From DATIRA01 sp964553405 (GTDB lineage: Bacteria > Pseudomonadota > Gammaproteobacteria > Steroidobacterales > Steroidobacteraceae), in contig CAZKLS010000001.1 of the NCBI GenBank assembly GCA_964553405.1, positions 17,371 through 81,370 of the forward strand: a DNA stretch of 64,000 nucleotides, in the 5' to 3' direction. Made by a program: the position numbers and the translations under genes. Below are positions 49,540-58,480 of the stretch, one piece after another; the stretch's first letter is position 1, and each line of letters begins with the position of its first letter. The notes beneath the pieces are model-generated. The model saw nothing but the letters and a program-made list of their open reading frames with translations. It searched no databases and was not told where the DNA came from.

Positions 49540-50150
49540 TGCGGCCCGTGCTCCGGCAGCCTGAGGCCGAGCGCCTCGAGCCGGGCCCGTGTCTCGAGCG
49601 GATCGCGATGATGTATCGCGTGCCAGCCGCAGGCCTCGGCGCCTCGCACGTTCGGCGCCAGGTCGTCTATGAACACCGTGGACGCCGGCTCCAGCGCGAA
49701 GCGCTGCTCCGCCGCCCGATAGATCGCGGCGCTCGGCTTGACCGCGCCGACGCGGAACGACGCCACCGCGCCGTGCGCCAGCGCCTCGAGCCCATAGCAG
49801 GCATCGAGGTGCTGCCAGTGCAGGTCGCCGATGTTCGACAGCAGGTAGACCCGATAGTCCCGCTTGAGGCCCGAGAGCAGGTCGAACATCTCGTGGGCAC
49901 GATCGAACATGTCGAGCCACCTGCGCTCGAGTTCGCCGGCGTCGATCGGCCGGCTCGCCATCGCGGCGATGCGCGCCAGCAACTCGACGCCGGGAAGCTC
50001 GCCGCGCTCGTGAGCTTCCAGGTCCACCCGCGCCAGCCAGGCTGGCAGGTCCGACATGTCCACGCCGGCCTCGCTCAGGTAACGGATGAAGGGCTCGTAG
50101 CGCAGCCGCACCAGCACTCCGCCCACGTCGAAGACGACGTTGCGGATCAT
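49536..50150 (-). CDS. HAD-superfamily hydrolase, subfamily IA
   Basis: A 204-residue haloacid-dehalogenase-like protein with a helical cap. Motif I is FDVGGVLV, where the usual second aspartate (DxDGT) is glycine as in the YihX and epoxide-hydrolase-like group. Motif II is LLSNIGD, motif III the lysine in VGAVKPS, and motif IV FIDDLAPNV. Probably a sugar- or small-molecule phosphatase; the substrate is unknown. Overlaps of 4 bases link it to the ComB-like gene before and the HIT gene after. Confidence 0.85.
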   Translation of the reverse strand: MIRNVVFDVGGVLVRLRYEPFIRYLSEAGVDMSDLPAWLARVDLEAHERGELPGVELLARIAAMASRPIDAGELERRWLDMFDRAHEMFDLLSGLKRDYRVYLLSNIGDLHWQHLDACYGLEALAHGAVASFRVGAVKPSAAIYRAAEQRFALEPASTVFIDDLAPNVRGAEACGWHAIHHRDPLETRARLEALGLRLPEHGPQ

Positions 50151-50857
50151 CCCGCCGCGAGTCCGGTCTTCGGTACCCGCTCGAGTTCCAGCGGCTCACC
50201 CGGGCTGCGACGCAGCCGCAGCACGAAGTCGAAGCGGTCCACCTCGGTGCAGTACTCGAAGTCCGTCGCAGGCGCATAGTCGGCCGCAGCGTCGAAGAAC
50301 TTCTGCGCCGCCGGCGCCGACCGGAGCCGCTCGCGGACCTCTGCGAGCGGCGCGCGCTCGCCTCGCAGCATCATCGCGAGGCATTCGGCGCACAGGTCGT
50401 CCTCGGCACAGCGCTCGCTGGCCTCGTGCCCCATCCGCACCAGCGAGACCCGCGACGGCGCCCGGCGCAGCAGGTAGTCGCGGATGGCCGTGATGTTGAC
50501 GAAGGACCCCGTCAGCACCTCGTCGGCGCCCGCAGCGTTCACCAGGCCCTGCGTGCCGGCGTGCGTCGTGTGAACTACGACCTTGCCGCGCAGGTCCAGG
50601 CTGCGGATCTCGGTGGGTGAGTTGCCCGCGTCGAATCCCGGCAGCTTGCGTGCATGCCGCTCACCGATCAGCACGGCGCCGGGGAACCGGCGGCCCAGCT
50701 CCAGGGCCTCCTCCACCTCACCGGCCGGAAGAACCCGCGCAGCGCCGCAGTCGAAGGCATGCGGTGCCACGGAGAAGGCACGGAATACGTCTATCACCAC
50801 GGCGATTCCGCGGGCGGCGGCGGCGCCAGGCACATGGTCCAGCAGGTCTATTTGCAT
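50147..50857 (-). CDS. ComB-like 2-phosphosulfolactate phosphatase family protein
   Basis: A 236-residue member of the ComB family, whose founding enzyme dephosphorylates 2-phosphosulfolactate in coenzyme M synthesis. Family blocks seen are AVVIDVFRAFSVA, IGERHARKLPGFDAGNSP and TGSFVNITAIRDYLL. No ComA, ComC or ComDE genes are near, and this is not a methanogen, so another phosphate ester is more likely. The ATG directly abuts the stop of the PLP decarboxylase gene and the 3' end overlaps the HAD gene. The tight packing suggests a joint pathway. Confidence 0.8.
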   Translation of the reverse strand: MQIDLLDHVPGAAAARGIAVVIDVFRAFSVAPHAFDCGAARVLPAGEVEEALELGRRFPGAVLIGERHARKLPGFDAGNSPTEIRSLDLRGKVVVHTTHAGTQGLVNAAGADEVLTGSFVNITAIRDYLLRRAPSRVSLVRMGHEASERCAEDDLCAECLAMMLRGERAPLAEVRERLRSAPAAQKFFDAAADYAPATDFEYCTEVDRFDFVLRLRRSPGEPLELERVPKTGLAAG

Positions 50858-51982
50858 TCAGGTTCGTACTCGGCGGTTGACGGCCACGATACGGGCCCTG
50901 GGGATGAAATTGAAGTCCGTGGCGGACGCGACCGTGTACGCGCCCATCATGCGACCGATCAGCAGATCCCCGATCTCGAGTTCGGGCAACGCGAAATCCT
51001 CGCGGATCACGTCGATGCTGTCGCAGGTCGGGCCGGCGAGCACGCACGGATGACGCGGACCCTCTCGCTCCGGGGCCTCGATCGGATACAGCGCGTGGTC
51101 GAAAATCTGTCCACTGAACGAGCCGTACAGGCCGTCGTCGAGGTAGTACCACCAGCGCCCTTCCCGCTGAGCGCGCCCGACGACCGAAGCCACGCAGCTT
51201 CCCGCCGGTCCGGCGATGAAACGCCCCGGCTCGGCGATCACGCGAACGCCCCTGGGGAGCTGCCGCAGCGCCTCGCGGATCGGGCCGCAGAACTCCCTGA
51301 TCGACACCGGCTCGCCATGGTACGCAATGGGGAAGCCGCCGCCGATGTCGAGCACCGGCAGCTCCGGCAGGCCCGCCGCGCGCGCCTCGAGCATGATCTC
51401 CCGGCAGGCGGCGATCGCCTCCACGTACTTGCCGGGGTCGGAGACCTGCGAACCGACGTGAAAGGACAGCCCCTCGACCGTGATTCCGAGCTCCCGCGCC
51501 AGCTCGAGCAGCGGACGCACGGCCGCCGGCTCGCAGCCGAACTTGCGCGACAGGTCGACGACGGCAGCCGGATTGCGGAACGAGACGCGGATCAGCAGCC
51601 GTGCGCGGCGTCGATGACGGACGAACTTGTGTATCTCATCCGGATTGTCGGCGACGAAAGTCGTGATGCCGAACTTCAATGCCGAACGGATGTCCGCGTC
51701 GCGCTTGACCGGGTGCGTGTGTATGCACCTCGACGGCGGCACGCGGCGGGACCTGACCAGCTCCACCTCGCCGCTGGTCGCAACGTCGAAGCAGGCGCCG
51801 AGGTCGCGCAGCTCCTCGACGACCGCCGGATGCGGCAGCGGCTTCAGCGCGTAATAGAACGTCACCCGCGGCAATGCACGCTTCAGGCTCGCGTACTGCC
51901 GGCGCAGCGTCGCGCAGTCGAGCACCAGCAGCGGCGTTCCGTGCCGGCGGGCCAGTGCGTGCAGTGCGGCGGGCTTCAGCAT
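50858..51982 (-). CDS. Type III PLP-dependent decarboxylase (ornithine/lysine/diaminopimelate-like)
   Basis: A 374-residue alanine-racemase-fold enzyme. The PLP lysine is in FYYALKPLPHPAV, the glycine-rich phosphate loop is DIGGGFP, and CDSIDVIRED supplies the catalytic cysteine of the partner subunit. GAYTVASATDFNF matches ornithine decarboxylases more than LysA. It is likely an L-ornithine or L-lysine decarboxylase making polyamines; a carboxynorspermidine-type role cannot be excluded. The ATG at 51982 is preferred over a TTG three codons earlier. It lies 12 bases after sua5. Confidence 0.85.
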   Translation of the reverse strand: MLKPAALHALARRHGTPLLVLDCATLRRQYASLKRALPRVTFYYALKPLPHPAVVEELRDLGACFDVATSGEVELVRSRRVPPSRCIHTHPVKRDADIRSALKFGITTFVADNPDEIHKFVRHRRRARLLIRVSFRNPAAVVDLSRKFGCEPAAVRPLLELARELGITVEGLSFHVGSQVSDPGKYVEAIAACREIMLEARAAGLPELPVLDIGGGFPIAYHGEPVSIREFCGPIREALRQLPRGVRVIAEPGRFIAGPAGSCVASVVGRAQREGRWWYYLDDGLYGSFSGQIFDHALYPIEAPEREGPRHPCVLAGPTCDSIDVIREDFALPELEIGDLLIGRMMGAYTVASATDFNFIPRARIVAVNRRVRT

Positions 51983-51994
51983 CAGCCGCAACGC

Positions 51995-53038
51995 TCAACG
52001 GTGACCGGCGTCTTCGCCGAGGTCGGCACGAAGCGCCGCGATGTCGGGATCGACCGAGACGACGTTCTCGGCCGACGCCGCGCGCCGCAGCCGGTCCCGG
52101 ATCGCGTCCCACGACTCGCCCTCGGGAACTTCCTCGACCAGGATCTCGCGGGCCCCGGACTTGTCCAGCGTCCGGAGGTTCACGTACAGCTCGCGTCCGT
52201 AGATCTCCGCCCGCCGGCCGGCGTTGATCCAGGTCATGTACCGGTTCGCCACCTTCGGCGGGCGGGTCGCCAACACGGCCACCTTCTCGTGGTTCTCGGT
52301 GAGCTCGCCGACGACCTCCTCGAGGCTGCCGGTGGCGACGATGCTGAGCGGCGTCGCCGGCGAGTAGTGCCTGGCCTCGCTTCCCGGAACGCGGGGCGAT
52401 TCGACGTCCGGCTCGCCCAACAGCTCCGGAACGACGGCCCGCAACTGCGACAGCGTGATCGAGCCCGGCCGCAGCACGCGCGGCACCGCATCCACGCAGG
52501 AGACGATCGTCGATTCGAGACCGATCTTGCAGTCACCCCCGTCGAGAACGACCGGGACCTCCGCGCCAAACTCTTCCCGGACGTGCTCCGCCCGGGTCGG
52601 GCTGAGGCGGCCGTAGCGATTCGCCGACGGCGCCGCAATGCCGCCGCCGAAGGCGCGCAACAGCTGCTGTGCGACCGGGTGAGCCGGAACGCGGACCGCG
52701 ACGGTGTCCTGCCCGCCCGTGACGAGCGGGTCCACCGCCGGCGCCCTGCCGAGCACCAGCGTCAACGGTCCGGGCCAGAACGCCTCCGCGAGCTTCCGGG
52801 CTGCGGGCGGCACGGTGAGCGCCCAGCGCCCGAGCGATCGCAGGTCGTCGAGATGCACGATCAGCGGATGCGTGCTCGGCCGGCCCTTCAGCTCGAACAC
52901 GCTGCGCACCGCGGCCGAGTTCTGGGCATCCGCGCCGAGCCCGTAGACGGTCTCGGTCGGAAACGCGATGACCTGCCCGTCGCGGAGGGCATCGACCGCC
53001 CGGTCGATCTCGTCCTGTGGTAAGCGCGCCGTGACCAT
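51995..53038 (-). CDS. L-threonylcarbamoyladenylate synthase, Sua5 type
   Basis: Makes threonylcarbamoyl-AMP for the t6A37 modification of ANN-decoding tRNAs. The 347-residue product is the two-domain form: a YrdC domain (about 1-205; VIAFPTETVYGLGADA, ELKGRPSTHPLIVHL, APSANRYGRLSPT) and a Sua5 C-terminal domain preceded by the linker SEARHYSPATPLSI. Enterics use the short TsaC, so this long form is a useful taxonomic hint. First gene of a packed minus-strand run. Confidence 0.93.
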   Translation of the reverse strand: MVTARLPQDEIDRAVDALRDGQVIAFPTETVYGLGADAQNSAAVRSVFELKGRPSTHPLIVHLDDLRSLGRWALTVPPAARKLAEAFWPGPLTLVLGRAPAVDPLVTGGQDTVAVRVPAHPVAQQLLRAFGGGIAAPSANRYGRLSPTRAEHVREEFGAEVPVVLDGGDCKIGLESTIVSCVDAVPRVLRPGSITLSQLRAVVPELLGEPDVESPRVPGSEARHYSPATPLSIVATGSLEEVVGELTENHEKVAVLATRPPKVANRYMTWINAGRRAEIYGRELYVNLRTLDKSGAREILVEEVPEGESWDAIRDRLRRAASAENVVSVDPDIAALRADLGEDAGHR

Positions 53039-53104
53039 GGCGCCATGATATCTGCAAAATCCGCCCGGCGCGGCGACGACCGGGCACAGATCTTGAGCGG
53101 GTTC

Positions 53105-55909
53105 TCAGTCGATCGCCTCGCGCAGCCATCCGTCTTGCGAATGACGCAGCTGATAGGCAGGCCAGTAGTGCTTGTCCAGCTTCAGCGTGATGACGTCCTC
53201 GGCGCCGTTCCAGCTCACAGTGCGCAGCCGCAGCGACTGGCGGTCCTGGCGGCCCTGCACCGCGGCGATGAAGGCATCGAGGTCCGGCGTGGAACGGCCG
53301 TCCACCTCGAGGATGCGCCGTCCCGCGAACAGCTCGTAGCGCGTGGCCGGCGAGCCGTAGGAAAAATATGCGACGAACACGCCCTCGGGCGGGATGCCGC
53401 GCTGGGCGGCCAGCGCCCGATGCGGTGCGTGCAGGACCGCGCCCGCCCAGAGCAGCAGCCGGTCGATGTCGCGTCCGTCGAGCCGCACCGTGTCCACCTG
53501 CAGTTCGAGCTCCTGGCCGTCGCGCAGCACGCTCAACGAGACCCGCGGCGACTGCGTCGCCTTCTCGACCTCGCGGAAGCGGTTCACGGGCCTGCCGTCG
53601 ACGGCGAGCAGCAGGTCCCCGGGACGCAACACGGCGGCGGCCGGCGAACCCGCCACCAGGCGTTCGACGGACAGCACCTGCCGATGCCGGGTATCCCGGG
53701 ACTCCAGGATCGCCACCCATTCGTCGGACAGCCCGAGCTTGCGCGCGGTCGCCACCGGCATCGTCTGGAATTCCACTTCGAGCGAGTGCAGGTCCCGGCC
53801 GGTCCGGGCCGCCTCGACCGCCTCGAGCGCGAGCTCGACGCTCACGCCCCGGCTGATCTGCACCAGCTCCCGTCCGCTCTCGGTCGCGAAACTCGACCAG
53901 AGCGCACGGACCCGCCCGGATGCGTCGATGATCACGCCGTCATAACCGCTCGGCGCGTCCACCAGGCTCGCCACCTCGAGGTTCGCGTCCCGGAACTGCA
54001 GCGAACGGGACAGCGGGAACTCGATGTCGTCCACCGACGCGACCGTCGTCGCGATCGAACGGACCCTGGAGTCGCTGCCCAGGCCCGCGACGACGACCGC
54101 CTCTCCGGGCTTCAGTTCACGCGTCTCGAACCGTGCGCTCCTGATCGGCGTGCCGTTGAGCAGCGCAGGGTCGAACGAAACCACCGCGATGTTGTGGATG
54201 GGATGGATGTACTCGACCCGTCCCGGAATCTCGATCGATCCGGCGAACGTCACCCGCACGTCGCCGACCGCGACCGGGACCGTGTTGCGATCGACGACGA
54301 TCAGGCCACGCCCGGCATCGGCGATGACGCCGGTGCCGTGGTAATTGCGTTCGGTCACGCCAGCCACCGAGTACGGCATGTCGAAATGGACCAGCGCGAG
54401 CGACGCGGCGATGCCGTCGGACGCGTCGTCACCGGTCCCCGCGAACGTCGTGCGCGCCGGCTGGGCGCGCGCCGCCGCCGGTGGCTCGGGCAGCTCCCGG
54501 CAGGGCCAGTAGCCGGTCGAGTCGTCGCGCCGGCAATGCCGCACCGGGAACCAGCGCCAGTCCATGCGCATCACGCGCGTTTCCGCACCGCGCGGATCGT
54601 CGAGCGTGAAGTAGCGGACCGCGGCGAGCCTGCCGTCGGGCAGGTCGCTGGCCACCCGCTCGAAGTCGGCCAGCGTCGACACCTGCTGCCCGTCCAGGCT
54701 GGTGATCACGGCGCCACGCGGCACGCCCGCCGCGCCGAGCGCATAACCCGGGTTCGCGACGAACACGCCCCGCACCGGCGAATTGAGGTGCCGGGCCATC
54801 TGGTATGAAAGCGTATGTACCACTGCGTCGCCGAACTCCAGGTACTCGTCCGGCGTGATCGCATGCAGGTCACCGACCTCGATGCTCAGTTCGACGACCC
54901 GCCCTCCCCGCTCGACCTGCAGGGCGATCGGCCGGCCGACCGAGGCATCGAGCACCTCGGCCAGCGGCCCGAAGGTCATCGTCAGACGGCCGTCGACCCG
55001 GACGAGTATGTCGCCCACCTGCAGCCGGCCCTCGGCCGGCGAGCCCGGCTGGACCTCGCGCACGACCAGCATGCCCGTCAGCGTCGGGGCCGCACGCCGC
55101 GCCGCGGCCTCGGTCTCTTCCCGCAGCCCGAGGCGCCGCAACTCGTCGTATGGCGTATAACCGAACACGGTCTGCAGCGTGCCCCGCGGGATGGCGTCGC
55201 TTCGCTGCAGCAGCTCGAGTGCGCGTTGCACCCGGTCGAGCGGCAGGTAGAAGCTGGAGGCGGCGCCGGTGCTGCCGCCGGCGTTCAGCGCCACGACCCG
55301 GCCCCGCAGGTCGATGACCGGGGATCCCGAGGAACCTCCGGAGGTCCCCGAGGCGGCCTGTATGTAGAAAGTGTTGAAGTCGTTGTACTTGCCGACACCG
55401 TATTCCGGCGCCGACCGGTCCAGGCGCGCGAGCGTCCCGGCGAGTATCGACAGCTGCTCGCCGGCGTCGTTACCGAGGACCCTGATCTCGGTGCCCACCT
55501 TCGCACCCGCCGGGAACAGCGGCAGCGCCCTCGGCTCGAGGAAGCTCAGCTTGGCCGGGTCGTAGCGATAGAAGCCGAAGTCGTGCACCGGATCTCGGTA
55601 GACGGCGTGCAGCTCGACCTCCTCGCGGTTCTGAAACACCGCGGTCGCGATCACGGGCCCCGGGGTGACGACGTGACGGTTGGTCAGGATCAGGCCGCGC
55701 TCGGCGTCGACCACGAAACCGGTGGCCTGGCTCGACTGATTCCACTCGGTATCGAAGGCCCGGGTCTGATCGATCTCGATCGAGACGACGGAAGGCGCGA
55801 CCTGCTCGAGCGTCTGCTCCCAGGCCGGCGAGTCCGCGCGCGCAGCCGGACTCGCCGCGACCGCGAGCCAGGCCAGCCGCAGAAGAATGATCTTCAGGCC
55901 CGGCCTCAC
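53105..55909 (-). CDS. Duplicated HtrA-like protease with inactive second half (Deg7/Nma111 type)
   Basis: A 934-residue exported protein (signal peptide 1-25, ending AARA). The N-terminal trypsin domain has an intact triad: H79 (TNRHVV), D110 (VHDFGF) and S194 (GGSSGSPVID). Two PDZ-like domains follow (about 265-350 and 360-450). A second trypsin-like domain (about 495-700) has lost the triad: N542, N573 and SGYDG replace His, Asp and Ser. Two more PDZ-like domains end the protein (about 710-810 and 815-915). This matches eukaryotic Nma111 and plant Deg7. A role in periplasmic protein quality control is likely. The GTG overlaps the PfkB gene stop. Confidence 0.88.
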   Translation of the reverse strand: MRPGLKIILLRLAWLAVAASPAARADSPAWEQTLEQVAPSVVSIEIDQTRAFDTEWNQSSQATGFVVDAERGLILTNRHVVTPGPVIATAVFQNREEVELHAVYRDPVHDFGFYRYDPAKLSFLEPRALPLFPAGAKVGTEIRVLGNDAGEQLSILAGTLARLDRSAPEYGVGKYNDFNTFYIQAASGTSGGSSGSPVIDLRGRVVALNAGGSTGAASSFYLPLDRVQRALELLQRSDAIPRGTLQTVFGYTPYDELRRLGLREETEAAARRAAPTLTGMLVVREVQPGSPAEGRLQVGDILVRVDGRLTMTFGPLAEVLDASVGRPIALQVERGGRVVELSIEVGDLHAITPDEYLEFGDAVVHTLSYQMARHLNSPVRGVFVANPGYALGAAGVPRGAVITSLDGQQVSTLADFERVASDLPDGRLAAVRYFTLDDPRGAETRVMRMDWRWFPVRHCRRDDSTGYWPCRELPEPPAAARAQPARTTFAGTGDDASDGIAASLALVHFDMPYSVAGVTERNYHGTGVIADAGRGLIVVDRNTVPVAVGDVRVTFAGSIEIPGRVEYIHPIHNIAVVSFDPALLNGTPIRSARFETRELKPGEAVVVAGLGSDSRVRSIATTVASVDDIEFPLSRSLQFRDANLEVASLVDAPSGYDGVIIDASGRVRALWSSFATESGRELVQISRGVSVELALEAVEAARTGRDLHSLEVEFQTMPVATARKLGLSDEWVAILESRDTRHRQVLSVERLVAGSPAAAVLRPGDLLLAVDGRPVNRFREVEKATQSPRVSLSVLRDGQELELQVDTVRLDGRDIDRLLLWAGAVLHAPHRALAAQRGIPPEGVFVAYFSYGSPATRYELFAGRRILEVDGRSTPDLDAFIAAVQGRQDRQSLRLRTVSWNGAEDVITLKLDKHYWPAYQLRHSQDGWLREAID

Positions 55910-56838
55910 AGCGATCGACCGAAGGCCGCGCGGAACCGGTCCTCGAATTCCGTCCGTTCGAAACGATGGTTCTGCGTTCCGGCGTGCGCGATCTTGATCG
56001 CGCCCATCAGCGACGCGACCCGGCCCGTCGTTTCCCAGTCGAGCCCGTTCATGATCCCGTAGATCAGTCCGGCACGATACGCGTCGCCGCAACCCGTCGG
56101 GTCGGTCACCGCATCGGGGACCACGGCAGGAATCACGAGCTCGCCCGCGCGCGTGTGGATCGTGCTGCCGGCTGAACCGCGCGTCACGACCAGCGCCTCC
56201 ACGGATTCGGCGATTTCCGACAGCGACAGGCCGGTGCGCTCCTGCAGCAGGTGCCCCTCGTAATCGTTGACCGCGACCCACCTGGCCCTGGAGACGAAGG
56301 TCCGCAGTTCCTCGCCGTCGAACATCGGCAATCCCTGTCCCGGGTCGAACAGGAACGGGATCCCGGCCTCGGCGAGCTGCTCCGCGTGCCCGAGCATCCC
56401 TTCCCGGCCATCGGGGGCCACGATGCCGAGCGTGATCCCGTCCGACGTCGGAACCCGGTTCCGGTGCGAGTGATTCATCGCACCCGGGTGGAACGCGGTG
56501 ATCTGGTTGTCGTCGAGATCGGTCGTGATGAAGGCCTGCGCCGTGTACTCGTCGTCCACGACCGTGACGAATTCGAGGCTCACGCCCTGCTCGCGCATCC
56601 AGCGTTCGTATGCCGTGAAATCCCGCCCGACCGTGGCCATCGGACGCCCGTCGCCGCCAAGCAGGCCGAGGCTGTAGGCGATGTTCCCGGCGCAGCCGCC
56701 GAAGTTCCGCCGCATGCTGGGCACCAGGAATGCCACGTTCAGCATGTGGATACGCTCGGGGAGGATGTGGTCCTTGAACCTCCCGGGGAAGACCATCACC
56801 GTGTCGTAGGCCACGGAACCACAGATCAACGCAGTCAT
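55906..56838 (-). CDS. PfkB-family sugar/nucleoside kinase
   Basis: A 310-residue ribokinase-fold kinase. NFGGCAGNIAYSLGLLGG is the N-terminal substrate motif, and DPTGCGDAYRAGLIYGI holds the catalytic aspartate and anion hole. Proteins of this type are often annotated as adenosine kinase; the sequence alone does not settle nucleoside versus sugar. The ATG has GGAG 7 bases upstream. It overlaps the protease gene by 4 bases and lies 170 bases after gcvPB. Confidence 0.85.
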   Translation of the reverse strand: MTALICGSVAYDTVMVFPGRFKDHILPERIHMLNVAFLVPSMRRNFGGCAGNIAYSLGLLGGDGRPMATVGRDFTAYERWMREQGVSLEFVTVVDDEYTAQAFITTDLDDNQITAFHPGAMNHSHRNRVPTSDGITLGIVAPDGREGMLGHAEQLAEAGIPFLFDPGQGLPMFDGEELRTFVSRARWVAVNDYEGHLLQERTGLSLSEIAESVEALVVTRGSAGSTIHTRAGELVIPAVVPDAVTDPTGCGDAYRAGLIYGIMNGLDWETTGRVASLMGAIKIAHAGTQNHRFERTEFEDRFRAAFGRSL

Positions 56839-57008
56839 TGCCAGACTCCAGTCAAAAGGGCCGGCCCGCGGGCCGTATCCGCCGCGTCATTCGGAAATGA
56901 TGTGCATCCGGCTGACGACGTCGGGGCCGCCGGACCGCATCCGGAGGCCACGGCAGCGGAGCGTCGGCTTGCGGGTCGCAGGTGCCGGAGGCCGGCAGCC
57001 CGGACGGA
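56839..57008. other. Intergenic gap between gcvPB and the PfkB kinase gene
   Basis: 170 bases without a convincing gene. It contains a perfect 12-base palindrome GGCCCGCGGGCC at 56863-56874, but no T-tract on the minus strand follows, so it is not a clear terminator. I see no -10 box for the kinase gene. Confidence 0.4.
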
Positions 57009-58463
57009 TCACGCCGCCTTCCATGCCAGGTCGAGCTGCTTCGCCGCCCGCACGTCGTCCAGTCGCCGGACCGGCAGCGTGACCGGCGCGGCTTTCAGCT
57101 TCGCGGGATCCTGCTGAGCTTCCTGGCGGATCGCAGTCATCGCTTCGACGAAGGCATCGAGTTCCTCGCGGGACTCGGTCTCGGTCGGTTCGATCAGCAG
57201 GCACTCGGGCACCAGCAGCGGGAAATAAGTCGTCGGGGCGTGGAATCCGTAGTCGAGCAGCCGCTTTGCGAAATCCATCGCGGTGGTGCCGAAATCCCGC
57301 GCCTCGCGACGCAGCGTCACGATGAATTCGTGGCCGGCCCTGCGCTCGGGATAGGCGAGCTCGAACCCGGCCGCGCGCAGCCGCGTCATCAGGTAGTTCG
57401 CGTTCAGCGTGGAAAATTCCGCGACCCGCTGCATGCCTTCGCGACCGAGCATCCGCATGTAGATGTACGCGCGCAGCAGCACGCCGGTGTTGCCCATGAA
57501 GGCCGAGAGCCGGCCGATGCTCTGCGGCAGGTCCTTCTCGTCGAGCCAGCGATAACGGTCGCCGTCCCGGCCGACGACCGGCACGGGCAGGAACGGCAGC
57601 AGCCGCTCGCCGACGCCCACCGCACCGGACCCGGGACCGCCGCCGCCGTGGGGCGTGGAGAAGGTCTTGTGCAGGTTCATGTGAATCACGTCGAAGCCCA
57701 TGTCGCCCGGGCGCACCTTGCCCAGGATCGCATTGAGGTTGGCGCCGTCGTAGTACAGCAGCCCGCCGGCCCCATGGACGATCTCGGCGACCTCGAGTAT
57801 GCGGCGCTCGAAGACTCCCAGCGTGGACGGGTTCGTCAGCATGATGCCCGCGGTCTGCGGGCCGACGACCTTGCGCAGTGCTTCGAGGTCGATGTCCCCG
57901 TCTGCCAGGCAAGGCACCTCGCGAACGACGCAACCGCACATCGTGGCGGTCGCGGGGTTCGTGCCGTGGGCCGCCTCCGGCACGATGATCTCGTTGCGAC
58001 CGCGGTCGTTCCGCGAGTCGTGGTAAGCACGGATCATCGCGACACCGGCGAACTCTCCCTGCGCTCCGGCCATCGGTGTCAGCGATACGCCGCGCATGCC
58101 GGTGACTTCCTGCAGCATCTCCTGCAGTTCGTACAGGCATCGCAGCAGGCCCTGGCCGGTCGACTCCGGCGCCAGCGGGTGCCTGCCGAGGAACTCCGGC
58201 AGCATCGCGTACTGGTTGCAGGCCTTCGGGTTGTACTTCATCGTGCACGAGCCGAGCGGATAGAAGTGCGTGTCGATCGAGAAGTTGAGCTGGGACAGCC
58301 GCGTGAAATGGCGGACGACCTGCAACTCCGACACCTCCGGCAACATCGGCGCCTGCCGCCTGCGCAGCGACTCGGGTATCCCTGCCGCGGCCTTCTCGCG
58401 TGGAAACTGCGCCGTGGCGGCCCGGCCGGCAGCCGAGAGTTCGAAAATCAGCTTTTCGCGCAT
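57009..58463 (-). CDS. gcvPB: Glycine dehydrogenase (decarboxylating) subunit 2
   Basis: The PLP-carrying half of a split P-protein. It decarboxylates glycine and passes the aminomethyl group to lipoyl-GcvH. The 484-residue protein has the PLP lysine K266 in HMNLHKTFSTPHGGGGPG. Last gene of gcvT-gcvH-gcvPA-gcvPB. Enterics have a single fused GcvP of about 950 residues; the two-subunit form is common in other groups. Confidence 0.95.
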   Translation of the reverse strand: MREKLIFELSAAGRAATAQFPREKAAAGIPESLRRRQAPMLPEVSELQVVRHFTRLSQLNFSIDTHFYPLGSCTMKYNPKACNQYAMLPEFLGRHPLAPESTGQGLLRCLYELQEMLQEVTGMRGVSLTPMAGAQGEFAGVAMIRAYHDSRNDRGRNEIIVPEAAHGTNPATATMCGCVVREVPCLADGDIDLEALRKVVGPQTAGIMLTNPSTLGVFERRILEVAEIVHGAGGLLYYDGANLNAILGKVRPGDMGFDVIHMNLHKTFSTPHGGGGPGSGAVGVGERLLPFLPVPVVGRDGDRYRWLDEKDLPQSIGRLSAFMGNTGVLLRAYIYMRMLGREGMQRVAEFSTLNANYLMTRLRAAGFELAYPERRAGHEFIVTLRREARDFGTTAMDFAKRLLDYGFHAPTTYFPLLVPECLLIEPTETESREELDAFVEAMTAIRQEAQQDPAKLKAAPVTLPVRRLDDVRAAKQLDLAWKAA

Positions 58464-58480
58464 CCTTGAATCTCCCCAGC

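Noticed and set aside
56863..56874. 12-base palindrome GGCCCGCGGGCC as the gcv operon terminator
   Set aside because: No T-run on the minus strand and only a 6-bp self-complement; in GC-rich DNA this is easily chance.
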